A stretch of 64,000 bases of DNA from Pycnopodia helianthoides. Lineage: Eukaryota > Echinodermata > Asteroidea > Forcipulatida > Asteriidae. Below, one piece after another: positions 35,346 through 47,622 of this stretch. The notes beneath the pieces were generated by a model that ran no database searches, was not told where the DNA came from, and was given only the letters and a program-made list of their open reading frames with translations. The stretch covers positions 7,177,097 to 7,241,096 of the forward strand of contig CM063244.1 in the NCBI GenBank assembly GCA_032158295.1. The letters are read 5' to 3'. How positions within the stretch are numbered: position 1 is the stretch's first letter; every line of letters starts with the position of its first letter. The translations under genes and the position numbers were made by a program.

Positions 35346-38300
35346 CTAGTAGAACAATTTGGTGATTGCCGGGCACATCAACAGCAAAGCCAATGACTGG
35401 CTGAATGAGGTTGCCGTAGACCCATCTTCCTGAGGTGTGTAATTGATCCAGACAGAATTGCCATTACTCGCATCTTTCAGCTGTATAACAAAAAAATTCA
35501 ATCAATCAATCAATCAATAAATGAGAAAAGGAAGTAGGGAAAACACAATTTATTGTTTCTTTGGAAGTTTATCCTGAATTAATGAGGAATTCAATGGAAA
35601 AAGTTAAATTTGATAGGATGCGAGTTGTATTAAAGACACGGGTGGATTGACACATTTCCCGGAAGGCGAGATCATTGGTGAACTACGATAATTAATTGGT
35701 AAGTTATACCCCCACCCCAAATTAAAAACAAAAATGATTTGGCCTGCCCTATTGAAATTTAACACCTGACTCATTCAATGTCACTTGTTTGAAAGTGAAG
35801 GCTCCCACTCATCAGCATTCAACAGTCAAAAGGAGTCATTTCAATTTCAACAGTTAAGCAAAATCATTCAAATTCATTAGGTCACAAAGATAATTCAATT
35901 TTATGAAAGCCAGCTGCAATAGACTGGTCAACTGTTCAAGTTCATATGTAAGTACTAGGTAATATAGTAGAAATTCAACTGAAGAATAGTGAAAACTTAG
36001 TCATGAATACATATACTGTGAATGGAGAAAAGGTAGTCTTGAATGCGTATACTATGAAATAGAATGAGCAATACAAACCTGAATAGGAAGAACAAAATAA
36101 GGCATGTGTGCACAAAAATACAATTGAATGAAATAGCTGATGAAAATTATACAGGGGTATCTTCATCACATTCAAAGTTTACGTTTTATTCCATGTAGCT
36201 GCTTCTCAAGAAAGTCCAGGGTCTGTGGCTCTTTTGTGAACATAAGATCTAAAACGCTTTTACTAATTTCAAAAACGCAAAAATTTAGTTAGTGGCCTGA
36301 CGTTTCGACCCTACCCTAGCAGAGTCTTTCTCGAAGGCTAATTAAAAAAACCATAGCATTTCATGCATAGATATTTCCAGGAAATTTTCCTTTGAGACCG
36401 TCTTTATATACCTTGTAAGTTATGTGCGATTTATTTCATGAACATTTTCAATCTTTACCAATAATGTTGTGCACACCCCTTAATACATGTAAGTCCAATT
36501 GTTTAATTTAAAAAACACACTAACCTTTTGATTTCTGAAGCCGTCCTGCGGTACGCTAAATTTGTACCCATCCGGGCAACCGCTGCTCATTGGACTGAAG
36601 GCAGACATCGAGGAACTGATTGACCAATCATCGGGGTCGTTGGTACTCTGACATGCGTGGTATAGCTCAATAGAACAGTCTGTGGCAAGGTACCAGCGCC
36701 AGTCCGTCTTACTGTTTCAACAAATAACAATTAAACACCCTGAGAATTTGCATTTTGGTGCGGCTAAAAGGATTAATTAAGAGAAGAAGCATTAAACTGT
36801 ATCTAGAAAATTATTTACGTAGTACTAAACATTTGAAGATGTATAGTTATGTAAGTAATGTACCATGAATATTATGAATGCATATAATGAATTACATTTT
36901 AAACACTGAAATGGGTTTAGGGTTGGTATACCATTACAAGATTGGGGTTTGGCTTTGGGTTAGGGTTAAAGACTTAGGTTAGAGCTATATAGGGTTGGTG
37001 GGGGCAGGTCGGGTTTTGGGTTTCGAGGGTTTAATAAGGTTTCGGGTAGGATTTTAGAGTTTGGTTTGGTTAGGATTTGGGTTTCAGGTTTGGGGTAGAG
37101 TTAGGGTTCGGTAAGCGTTTGGTTGGGATTATGTTTAGGTGGTTTGATAGGGTTACATGTAGGTTTGGTTATGGGTTAGGGTTAGGAGTAGGGGTAGGAA
37201 AGGGTTTGATTTATAGTTGGCTGGTAAGGGTTAGGATTAGGACTGGGTGTGGGTTAGGGTACCAAACTCTTGTGTATGGTTAGTTTTGAGAGTTAGCGAA
37301 ATGGCCAGAGCTAGGGTTTTGGCTGGAGTTAATTATGGTAATGGTAAAAGTTAAAACTAGAATTAGAGTTATTTGGGTTATAGGCCTACGTAGGGTTAGG
37401 GTTGTGTTTTTTTGTAAATGCAAGGAATGAATCAGTGTTGTTCAAAACCGTCACTCTGACCACCTCGATGACGGGGGTGGTTGATGAACACAGCCTGACT
37501 GTAGTATTGAAACTGTGAATAAGATGCTTACCTAATCCACACACACGACGCCGAGGTGAGAGATGCTGTTGGCTCATTCTCAGCCCAAGTAAACAGGGCG
37601 GTCGCAACAAGCTCAGGTGTGATCATATCAGTGGCGGGGTACTGCACCCACACTTAACGTACTCGCTGAAGTCGTAAATGATGCCGGTTGCTGACGGCCC
37701 ATCATGTTTCAATCTGGGGTCACGAAAAACCAACAACTAATTCAGCAATATATTTTGTACCAATTTAGGTATGTAAGTTATTGGTTTTACTGAGCTTACT
37801 TTCATTTGTAACGATCGCTAACAATAATAGTTTCAAAAAGAAATACCGCTGTAAAATCCCAATATCCATTTTCTTTACACAATGAAAATGTGACCAGTTA
37901 TTTTGGAACACCCTGTGGATACAGTTTCATTATAACAATGGGGGACTTTCGGGACGATAGGTGGCAGCAGACTGACCAGGTAAATCCATTGTTCTACGTA
38001 AACAATGGCAATTTAAACTGGTATGTCTGCTGGCCGTGTAGCGTTCAAAAGTCTCCCATTGGCTTTGCATGATGAACCCTTCCAAAAACCAAAGCATGTT
38101 TTATGTCAAAGCATGTTTTTATGGCTTAAAATAAATGCCACCCTCCTCCACCTGTAGAATTTATGAACTGGCAATGCACTACAAAATGTCAACAGCAAAA
38201 ATGTCTGCCTTTTCGTTAAAAAGAATTATTTGGTTGATCCCATAGCTATTCTACTTACGTGGTACTGTTCCCGTAGTGCGTGGCATCACTGTAAAACCTC

Positions 38301-41300
38301 AGGGCGTTTGTGAGTGTTTTGCCGCCACAGTCGGGGTAGTTTGTGAACTGAAAAAGGCGGGAAAACTCTTTGTGAGATGCCTGGTTCAAATATAATGACT
38401 GGTAAAATTTTGACTGGGTGATGATGGTGGTGGTGGAAGGGGGCGGGGCTCTCAAGCACGCACCCTGGGGCATGGCAATTTCAAATGAGTTGAGACTCAG
38501 TCTTCACTGTTTCTGACTAGTTAGGGAAAGTAAGAACAAAGAACACCTATATCAGTTCGACATACATTTGTTGTTTCATGCTTTGGTGGGGAAGGTGATA
38601 CCATCAAGAGCCCCCCCCCTTACTCCCCCGCCCGCTCAGGACCATTGCTCCACCCTCTCTTGCTGCTCCCCCTCTCTTGCTGCTCCCCCTCTCTTGCCCC
38701 TCCCCAAATGAGATCGAAAGAATGCACAAAATGAATGGTTCGATACATTAAATAGAATTGCCCCAACACCAAAATATTATGTCTTTGCCCTCGCTTGCCT
38801 CCTCCCAAATAATAAACTTGTCTGGGGCCAATTTCATAGAGCTGCTTAAGCACCAGCTAAGTGCAAAACAATTTTGCTTTGCAGAAAGAGGTTACCAGTC
38901 AAAATACCATAATTTATGTGCATAGTCATGACTGGTTCCCTACTTTTGTTTTTGCTTAACAGACATTTGTAATGTTAATTAGTATTTTGTGCTTAAGCAG
39001 CTCTATGGATTTGGACCCTGGTTACGCCACTGATACTGTTTGTCTAGAGCTTCAATGTAACGCAATCATACCGTGCTGACTTTAAGATCTTCCCAGTAGA
39101 TAACATGGATGTAAAGACCGCCGTGGGTGTAAACTTCGCCACTCCCTGCGGTACTCCCGCTCGCAATAACCACATTCTTACCGTCCTGTAACCAAACAAC
39201 AATATTTGTAAAAACTTTCATTAAGGTTTTTATGGATTCATCAGACTTCACCTTTAAGGATTGATCAGACTTCACCTTTAAGTTAGAAAGGCTGCTTGAG
39301 GGTTGTGAATTTTAAGAAGTTACTAACTGTTTCATGAACTAAAATGTAGACTAGTGGACAAGTCGTTAAATGTTTGTTGCGGTGATAGCAACGGCTCTCT
39401 CGCAACTATACTCTCGCAAGACTGCTGCTCTGTGCGAGACAAATGCTCTTGCGACTGGGGCAGTGGTCAGAAGCCAGCATCATTGCACGAAAGTATGCAC
39501 CGCGACAAACATTAATCAACTTATTCAGAAGTCTGGTTATAATTATGTTTCAGATTGTATTCATTCTATAAGTAAAATTGTAGAGTTTGATGGCAAAAAT
39601 TTGACATTTTACGTTTTAAAAGTATGGAATATGCATTTAAAGCAAGCAAGCATAACGTGCTTCGTCTTCAAAAGAAATAACCCGGTTTACTGTGATTTTT
39701 TGTACCTGTAACAGCAAGCCTCAAATCAGTAGTGACCTTTGTTTGGTTCCAAGAATACCAAAACAAGATGACAATATTCAAATTTCAGTAGACTAGTCTT
39801 TTGCTTTTCAACCTCGTTTTCGTCACACACATCCCTGTATAGCCTAATACGAGATCACCCCCCGCAGAGGAACGTACCTTGATCATCGTTCTCATCGTGG
39901 GCCATTCTCCTCCGTAAGTATCCTCGAGGTCAGAAGGGGTCAGTATTTTCTTCCCCATGTAGTCTTTCAGGGGATCATTCACGAGGTCGTCATTTCCCTG
40001 GTCAAATTTCTCCTGAAAAAAAAACATTACATACAGAAATTTAGTTGTTATGATAGTAACTCTCCTCACCACAAAAAGCTCCCGAAGTGGTTGGAGGGGC
40101 ACGAGGGAGGCACGTGCCCCCAATTGATGTCTGAGCTCCCCCGGTGCGATTTTTTTTTCTGCAGCACACGTCGGCTATGGAGTCAACAGTTAAAGGAACA
40201 TTACAGAATTGGTAAGAACAAAATACTTTTTGATCACAGATTTACATAAAACTTACACGGTCTAATGATGATAGTAGAAAACATCCCTTGAAATATTTAT
40301 GTCTGAAATGCCATATTTGATGAGAAATGAATAAACTAATTTGCCGATTGGAGTTTATCACTCAGTGAGCGTTTTATTCATTTGTTGAATCCATATGATT
40401 TCGTGCAAATGTGTAATCGGTTTTTCACTATTTTCTTGTGACCCAGATGGCCGATCGATCTCAAACTTCTACAGGTTTGTCAGTTTATGTATATGGTGGA
40501 TTACATAAAGTGCTTACACTGCCAGCAACTGTTTTGTTAGCAAAACCAATTCTGTAATGTTCCTTTAAGGGATAGGCTGTTCTTCCCTATCCCTTAACTG
40601 TTGACTCCATAGCCGAGGTGTGCTGCAGAACATAAATTTGCTCCCGGGTGCCCTCATATGAAATCTGCACATGGGACATCCATGCAAGGGGTCAATTGTG
40701 CTTTTGTGCAAGTATATCACTGGGAAGTTCGTAATATATGCCCACATTGGTGTTTTCAGTGTCTCATTTCTTCCAGCGGCTGCCAACTTACGTTCATGTA
40801 GATTTTGACCAGCTCATGTTCGTTGCCTGGTTGATCCAACCAATCAGCGATCTCCTTAATACCTTCAGAGAAGAGAATGTCAGTGACGCTGCACTCGAGG
40901 TCAATGGTTGACCCCAGGTGAGCCATGCGCATCTGATGGTTAAGAAACATGAGAACGAAGCAAGTGTTAAAAGACGTTTGTTCTTTTAAAAATAGACTCA
41001 TGAAATATTGAATAAGTACGAACAGTGTTAGCCTTGAACAAGGTTAAGAAGTATACTACTTCAGAATCACGTGTACAGTAGGCCTACCATGCATCTACTT
41101 AATGGGTTAAGCTGTATGGCTCTTTTGTAAGCCACGGTTTAAAAAGATAGAGGCTGATTTATACAAATTTTGTGTACATAAGTGTTTTTAAAAAGCTAGC
41201 TTATAACAATAACAAAACATCATGCACTGGCATTTCAAGATGAGCATTTTATTATTATTATTTTTTAACTAGTCCCTTTACCTTTTTTCTTTTCTGGTTA

Positions 41301-44300
41301 GCTGAGGTTAAACATGCATGGTTAAAAGACTAGTGTACGAGTTATTGAAGAAAGCTGAAGGTTACACACGGTTGAAACTTCACAAAGGTAGCTGAGGGTT
41401 ACCCCTGTGGTTAAAACTGCACAAGTGACTAAAGTTGCTGTAGGTGGTAACTAAAAAAGCAACTATGGAAGTGTAGCTCACCTGGTTAAAGCAGAACCAG
41501 TTGTCAATTTCCAGGGCCCTGATGCCCATGTTGAGTAAGTCAGTGAAGCTGAACTCTTGATTAGCATAGTTGTCACAGTCCTGTGGGTAAGGTGGCGGCC
41601 ATGGGCACGTGTCGTTAACTTTACGAGGGAACCAAACATAAAAACATTACAGGATTTACAGCCATTACTTTAATATTTGACACATGTAATAATAGTAGCT
41701 CCAAGGTTAATAGGTTAAGATTATGTTAGCAAATAAAAATTAAAACATTTTAAGCGTCCCCGCCCGCTTCCTTTCAAGAGGCTGCCTTCATTTTTTTAAG
41801 GAATAATTTTAACGATCTTTTTAATAACGATCTTTATAAATAAGATTGTATTTTTAGACTTTGAGCACACCGAAAAAAACACACAGAAATAAGCTGGCAA
41901 CCATCATGAATCAATAATTAAAGCTTGCACTGGCACTGGATGGCACTGGCAGGTAACGATGGCCATTGTTGTAAACGTTTGTACCCGACAAGCCACTGAT
42001 GACGGAATGGCGGGGTGACAGGGGGGGGGGCAACCCCATTCCCCGTCTGTGCTGCACTAGGCTACATTAGCTAGGTCAAGGACATAAAGACTTAAAGGAA
42101 CATTACAGAATTGGTAATTGTAAAATATACTTTTGATCACATAAAAAACATTACAGTGCAAGATTTATTTATTTATTATGTCTCCTGTAAATTTGTCTAT
42201 TCGTCTTTTGATAGTTTTTAAAGTACATACATCTGTATGATATGTTTTTACGTTATTTATCCTCAACAAAAATGTATAAAGTCTTTTAGGATTAAATAAA
42301 TGTTTCTTTAATTTCTTTTTAAGAGTTACAACGGGAAAAATGTTGTTGTTTTTCAATTAGTAAAAGTTAGCCTATTAAGTTATTTACCCTCAACAAAAAT
42401 GTGTAAAGTCTTTAAGGATTCCCTTTCTTGAATCAAGTTAAAAACAACAAAAATTTTCCCTTAGAAAATAATTGCAACAATAGCAAAAAAAAATGCATAG
42501 GGGGCAACTGTGTGGGGGGGGGCGGGGGGACTTTGGGGGGCGACTTTGTCGGGGCGGGGGGCGACTTGTAGGGGGCGACTTTGCAGGGGGCGACTTTGCA
42601 GGGGGCACTTGGGGGCGACTTTGCCGGGGGGGGGGGGGCGAGATGACTGGCAATCTCTCCACGAACATTATGTTATGGAGGAAATACCCAATCTACTCAG
42701 CTGATGGTACCAAGTGACTCAGCTGATGGTCACTTCGTACCCCGCCCACGGTACGAAGTGACCAATTTGGTTACGGTATGAAGTGTCCCGAAGGTACGAA
42801 GTGTCCAGGGTACGAAGTGGCAAAGGTACGAAGTGTCCGACATCCAACTAAAGTACAGTAAAGTACAGTCTACTCTGTACTCAGTTACATGGTCAGGAAT
42901 TATAGGACCGGGCTAAGTACTAATTATGTGACTCACTGTGAGTGTGAGGTCTCGACATGCTCTGTATTTACTGTCATGGCTGTGTCAACAATCACAACTC
43001 ATGCATGCAGCACACCCGTCAACTTAGCCATGGTACTGGTAGTACCGTAGTGGTAGGACATCAGTATCCGTTGCACTGCACTGCACTGCGGTGTATGCAA
43101 CGGAGGAGTCCAACCTGGGCTACCGTCAACTCAAACTAAACTAGTAAGTAGTACTAGTAGTACTTACCACCGAAACCGAATGCTCTGGTGTTGAAGCCAT
43201 TGTGTGCCTAAAGAGCGGGAGATAAAAGGTGTGGGTCTGTTATGAAGAGTTTGAAGAGAAACAACTTTTTGAAAATTGGAGGACGTCAAAGAGCTTCTGC
43301 ACCATGCAAAGTTACCGTAACATTTAACAACTTATTGTCTGCTGCTGATGATATTGATATCATCCGCACGCGCGCGCACAGGGAATACAAGTGCGCCCTC
43401 AGTGTTCAAGTGCCTGATCCAACTTTGTAATTAGCATTACGATAAGTTTCGGTCTATAGCCCCGACTCTTTTCCATTTTATCTTTGAGCTAGAAAGAGCA
43501 CATTGGCTTTCTGTGTGTATTTCCCTCTATTTCTGTAGGTAGAGTGACTCTGGCCATCCGAATACTAGTTACTTGGAAGGGATACATGTCCGTAGATCGC
43601 TCTTTGTGAGTGATGTTTTGATTTTAAATCATCTTTTTTATCACAGAAATATTGCACTTTTTTAAGGCTATAATTAGTTTAATCTGGTACTTTATAAGCT
43701 TTTAATTTTGTCAGTATGTAGCTAGGCGTTGACCTTTTGCCCTCCACGTCCATGTGACTGAACTGTGCTAGTTATATGTGTTCTTTTCATATTGGAGCAT
43801 TAATTCAAGTTGACCTTTTGCCCTCCACGTCCATGTGACTGAACTGTGCTAGTTATAATATGTGTTCTTTTCATATTGGAGCATTAATTCAAGTTCATGG
43901 GATTATTTTAATGCTAGACGTCATCCACGGTATGGATTTTGCTGTTGTATTTCAGTGAATGTTGACGTTCTTATCAATAAGAGTGCCGGCCTCCTTCCTG
44001 TCCTTCTACATAGTTTCGTTTATTTCCAGAAACAGAAAGACAGATAATCGACTCTAATTGGTTTCCTAACTTGGAAATTGTAATTGACCAGAACATGGAT
44101 GTAATTACTTACATCAAGCATCTGTAGTCTGTCGAACTGTTCATCCATCTGGAATGATTAGGGGAGACAAATAAATTCGATAAAAGTTCATCAAAATTGC
44201 ACCGAGTAAAAGAGATCCGTCTATACCTTCCTTGTGTTTTCACTGCTTTCAAACATCGAATTTTGGACTTGCGAGATCAAAAACTAATTGTTTTACTCAT

Positions 44301-46707
44301 TTCTCTAAAACTAGCATTTCAGGCAAGAACATTTCAAAGGAAAACTTCTACCATGACCCTCTTTATGCCATGTAACTTGTGTGCAAATCTGTGATCATTT
44401 ACATTTTCACTCTTATCAATGTTGCATACACTCTTCTTTAGTAGCTGAGAATTATGTTTTTTTTCACAGGGGATTCTAACCTCATTCAGCTTACCTGCAG
44501 TTCCCGCTGTGTTTTTGTGGCATACGCCAACCAGGGATCGATTGGTACCCCGCCCTGCATACATTTGCCGGTGTCCTCATTACACTGAAGGTTATGGAAA
44601 ACAACATGTTGTTTGTTAAAGAGCACACAAACATGACATTTATAAAGACCTTTAGCCAGAGGATGCAAAGCGCTGGAAAAGAAAATGAAAGAAAAACAGA
44701 AGGGGGAGGCAGACAGGAGAGACCCAGATTAATTACATGCAAACAAAGAAAAGATGGGTCTTGATGGCCTTTTCAAAGGGCGTGAGACCAGTTGAATTTC
44801 TAACGGGAGTAGGAAGTTTATTCCATGGCCGATGGGAAGAGCTGGAAACAGCCCGGTCACCAGCCCGAGTGAATGCGAGATTGGGGAACATTTAAGATAG
44901 CGCCCATAAAAAATGGTTGCAATTTGATAAGGGTAATAATATGTAATCGGAATAGTCAATAAAATCACATGGGTATCATTAGGACTTATGAATTAGCTGT
45001 GGTAAACGGCTTATACCAATCAAAAGGATGGTTTAACTGCAAACAATGGTAAATGGCCTGACGTTTCAACCCTAGCAAGGATTGTTTTTATGGAGGAGAA
45101 ATAAATCCAAAACTTGTACATCTTCCTAGTTCAAAACGGATTGTAACCTCATAATTTGAACTTTTTAAATTCTATGTTACTGACAATAAATACATGCACG
45201 GTTCTAATCTTCACTATACTTTTCAATTTTGTTGTCTGTCATTCTTTAGGGCAAACCGACACGCCTTTCTTCTTTAAAGAAAAGCCACGTGATCAGTAGG
45301 CTAATCACCAAAGGAACAAAGTGATTAGTTTCAATCGTTGCCTATAAATCTAATAAATAATCAAGTCCTCCATGTTTCCGTCCGAAAAAGTGTCAAAGTC
45401 GAGAAACAAAACAGCATTTTGGAAAAAGCTAAAAAATCACCGAAATAATAACGTTTTGGGGTTGTTTTTACTAACACGTGACCACAGGTTGGTTCTTATA
45501 ATGTCCATGTCTATTATTGGAAATTGGAGGTTGAAAAAAAAAACCTAATTCATATAAATGATGTTGACTTACCTTATTACACGACACAGATTGACTTAGC
45601 CCTGTGCATAATGGATCTACCACAGCTCCGACCTACAAACACAATCATAATCACTTTGACAGATTTCGTGCTCGATTCGTTTACATGGCAATTATTAACT
45701 TTTATGTTTTATTCTAATTTCTGCATGGATTTTGAACTAGCAATTCCCTATTTTGTAAAAAATAGTTTGCGCGAATGAAAGATGACGTGACAATAGTAGT
45801 GTGATAATGATGTGAGCCCACAAACCGTCGTCTGACTCTTTCATAATACCAATCTACGGTGGCCATGAGGGACATCGAACATGATAACATATTTACGTGT
45901 AAATATTCCCTATTTTTGCCCCAAATCTCAAATATTTACAAACATATTTATTTGAAATAGTATTAACGTAAATATTTGCAATTTGAGGCAAAAATCGTGA
46001 ATATTTACGTAGATATAGTGTTCGATGTCCCTTCAAAACCGGGATCCTTTTTTCCGGAACAAATTATGACAAAGATCGTCGTTGCTTTTTTCAAAAGTCG
46101 TCACCTTTAAAAGTGCAATTTATTTCACTGCTAAAAAATAAACCCCGCACAAAATAATTTGTAGGACTAACATTTGAAAAAACCTAGGCCTATGTCTTAA
46201 AGATTGTGTTACAGAATGACACTGATCGCCTTAGATTATGTTCCATCACTTTAAAGATTACTACTAGAAAACATTTTCAGCACCTTTTTTGTTTGTATAT
46301 ACTTTTTTTTAACCCAATGCAGCAAATCATGAACGGCTTCGGCCAATTGAAAGGAAAACCGTGGCCTGTTTTGAGTTCGTTCCTGATCGATGTCGATTGT
46401 TTTGAAATTAGTCCTTTACAGGCAGTTTGCAAATAGTAATAATGTGCGTCATGGTGTGGCCCGCTATTATTATCGTGTTGGCCGTCACAAAGTTGCAAAT
46501 AATGCGTGCAACATTTCCTGTGAACATTGTGTGCATACAACAATCATATCTTACATCCAAGCCAGAAAGGTGCATTGCAAAAATGTCACCACTATACACT
46601 TTATTCATTATTTATTTATTTTAAAAGTTCCTCACCTCAAATGACGAAGACGCACATAACAGAAAGAGGAGTGCAACTGAACCACGAGGAGCAAGTTTAG
46701 TTCCCAT
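35346..46707 (-). CDS. PI-PLC X-domain protein, copy A
   Basis: Likely a secreted or surface phosphodiesterase acting on phosphatidylinositol or a related lipid; the substrate is an inference. Thirteen exons (minus strand): 46707-46636, 45632-45573, 44584-44495, 44148-44113, 43207-43168, 41618-41482, 40932-40792, 40012-39878, 39185-39072, 38347-38259, 37713-37532, 36711-36525, 35480-35346; about 472 residues. Residues 1-20 look like a signal peptide (GSVALLFLLCAS). The X domain has AHNGFNT (H88), GIRALEIDNW (E136, D138) and MRMAHL (H150), matching the two catalytic His and acidic residues of PI-PLCs; then VKIYMN|EKF and LTPSDLEDTYGGEWPT. The C-terminal part has DWRWYLATDCSIELYHACQ and GCPDGYKFSVPQDG, as in secreted PI-PLC-X proteins of amoebae. 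Exon 11 is 182 nt against 183 in copy B, a 1-nt deletion after VKC that would truncate the protein unless it is a sequence error. The called tail is hydrophobic and could be a GPI signal. Confidence 0.8.
36364..36485 (-). repeat. Dispersed repeat, family J
   Basis: Inverted relative to 1195; includes 'ttaccaataatgttgtgcacaccc'-type sequence matching complement of 1200-1225. Directly preceded by 'ggcctgacgtttcgaccct', which also occurs at 45055-45075. Confidence 0.4.
36906..37400 (+). repeat. Degenerate telomere-like GGGTTA tract
   Basis: About 500 bp dominated by GGGTTA, GGGTTTG and TTAGGG-like words, for example GGGTTAGGGTTAGGAG near 37170. It lies in the intron between exons 12 and 11 of PI-PLC copy A. 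The short frame across it (37077-37283) is a by-product. Confidence 0.75.
38824..39019. mobile_element. MITE-like element, family G
   Basis: Ends GGGGCCAATTTCATAGAGC and GCTCTATGGATTTGGACCC are inverted. It is in the intron between exons 10 and 9 of PI-PLC copy A. Confidence 0.65.
40158..40630. mobile_element. Palindromic element split by a family B MITE
   Basis: Outer arms 40158-40194 and 40594-40630 are 37-bp reverse complements with one mismatch (TTCTGCAGCACAC and TGGAGTCAACAGTTAA on the left). Between them lies a complete family B MITE (40190-40568) flanked by TTAA on both sides, then the remaining palindrome centre, GGGATAGG...CCTATCCC. Removing the MITE plus one TTAA leaves one continuous hairpin. 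Confidence 0.85.
42092..42146. mobile_element. Family B MITE, solo left end
   Basis: TTAAAGGAACATTACAGAAT through 'cttttgatcaca' matches the family B left end, then stops. It is in the intron between exons 6 and 5 of PI-PLC copy A. Confidence 0.7.
42500..42640 (+). repeat. G-rich minisatellite, about 17 bp unit
   Basis: Imperfect copies of GGGGGCGACTTTGCA with G-runs of 5 to 13. Several runs of four or more G give strong G-quadruplex potential on the plus strand; the plus strand is the template strand of PI-PLC copy A, so its RNA would be C-rich. Confidence 0.85.
42712..42842 (+). repeat. Short tandem repeat GGTACGAAGTGTCC
   Basis: About seven imperfect copies of GGTACGAAGTG plus TCC/ACC/GCA endings, 70 bp from the G-rich minisatellite and in the same intron. 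Confidence 0.8.
43728..43892. repeat. Direct tandem duplication, about 81 bp x2
   Basis: The block beginning GTTGACCTTTTGCCCTCC is repeated from 43809 almost without change; the second copy has an extra 3 nt (ATA). It is intronic in PI-PLC copy A. Confidence 0.9.
44288..44428 (-). repeat. Dispersed repeat, family J
   Basis: Contains 'tactcatttctctaaaact' and 'taccatgaccctctt', the complement of the 14505 copy. Confidence 0.45.
45869..46031. mobile_element. Fold-back element
   Basis: GGGACATCGAACA at the left matches TGTTCGATGTCCC at the right; inner arms AATATTTACG and 'tttttgcc' continue for roughly 60 bp with mismatches. It is in the first intron of PI-PLC copy A. Confidence 0.8.
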
Positions 46708-47622
46708 TATTATTAAACGAACTTGTATAACTTTTAGAATGCTTGCTAGAAGCAGAACTCGCCGTGTCCTAACAGGAATGGTCAGTGCCAGTTTGGTTTC
46801 AGTGCCAGTGTGGTGCAGATAATTAATATGGGGGAGCCTCGATCAGTAGTCCAAAGGTCAAGGGTCAACCGATACACCTGTAATCTAAATCAATGTTTGA
46901 CACACGGTCCTAATATTTACAGTTCTGGGTATCAGTTATGTTTATAATAAAGTAAACAAACAGCTTGTTAAATCGTCGTGTTGTTATCATACTGTCCTCG
47001 TTATTATTGCTGTGTTCCAAGGTGATTGCTTGCTGAACACTGGCGTGGTCCTTGTAAAAAATAATGATAACTCTGACTTTGTTTATGATTGTTGATCGCA
47101 TTCCTGTGTTGATTTGGTCTGAGCGTCCTCGCTTGGTCCTCCGTGGTGTGACGTCATTCAATGATGGTCAGCAGGCTCGATGATCCCCAGTTCTCAATTC
47201 ATGTTTCATTTTAAATATGGAAAAGATCGTCCCTCTCACACCCTCCCCAAGTTCGCTCCCTCATATTAAGACCCTTTCCCCCTTAAAAAACCCACAAACA
47301 AACACCCAGCAAACGCCCTAACAAACACACAAGAAAACAAACAAGTTCGCGTAGAACTGCGCCTGTATCCCATACCGTTGTATCTTTAAAACTACTCATT
47401 GGCATCTTACTCGGGTAGTTTTCAATCCAATGTGATTATAATACAAATATTAATAAATAACGCAGGCATACTAACAACGGCATTGTTTGAAAACGTTGGT
47501 TTTATACACCGCGCTTTATAAATTATAGCGACTCTTAGGTCAGTTACTATTGAAAAGTTTGACACATTGGAAGTGAAATTATTAATAGATGAATCAAAGA
47601 CTCCGACGTAATTACCATTTAC
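46708..47622. promoter_or_regulatory. Intergenic region between PI-PLC copies
   Basis: 916 bp separate the copy A start codon from the copy B stop codon, so this stretch should hold the copy A promoter and the copy B 3' UTR. No TATA box or poly(A) signal could be placed with confidence. Confidence 0.3.

Noticed and set aside
42438..42717. Gly- and Pro-rich frames on both strands
   Set aside because: Created by the G-rich minisatellite.
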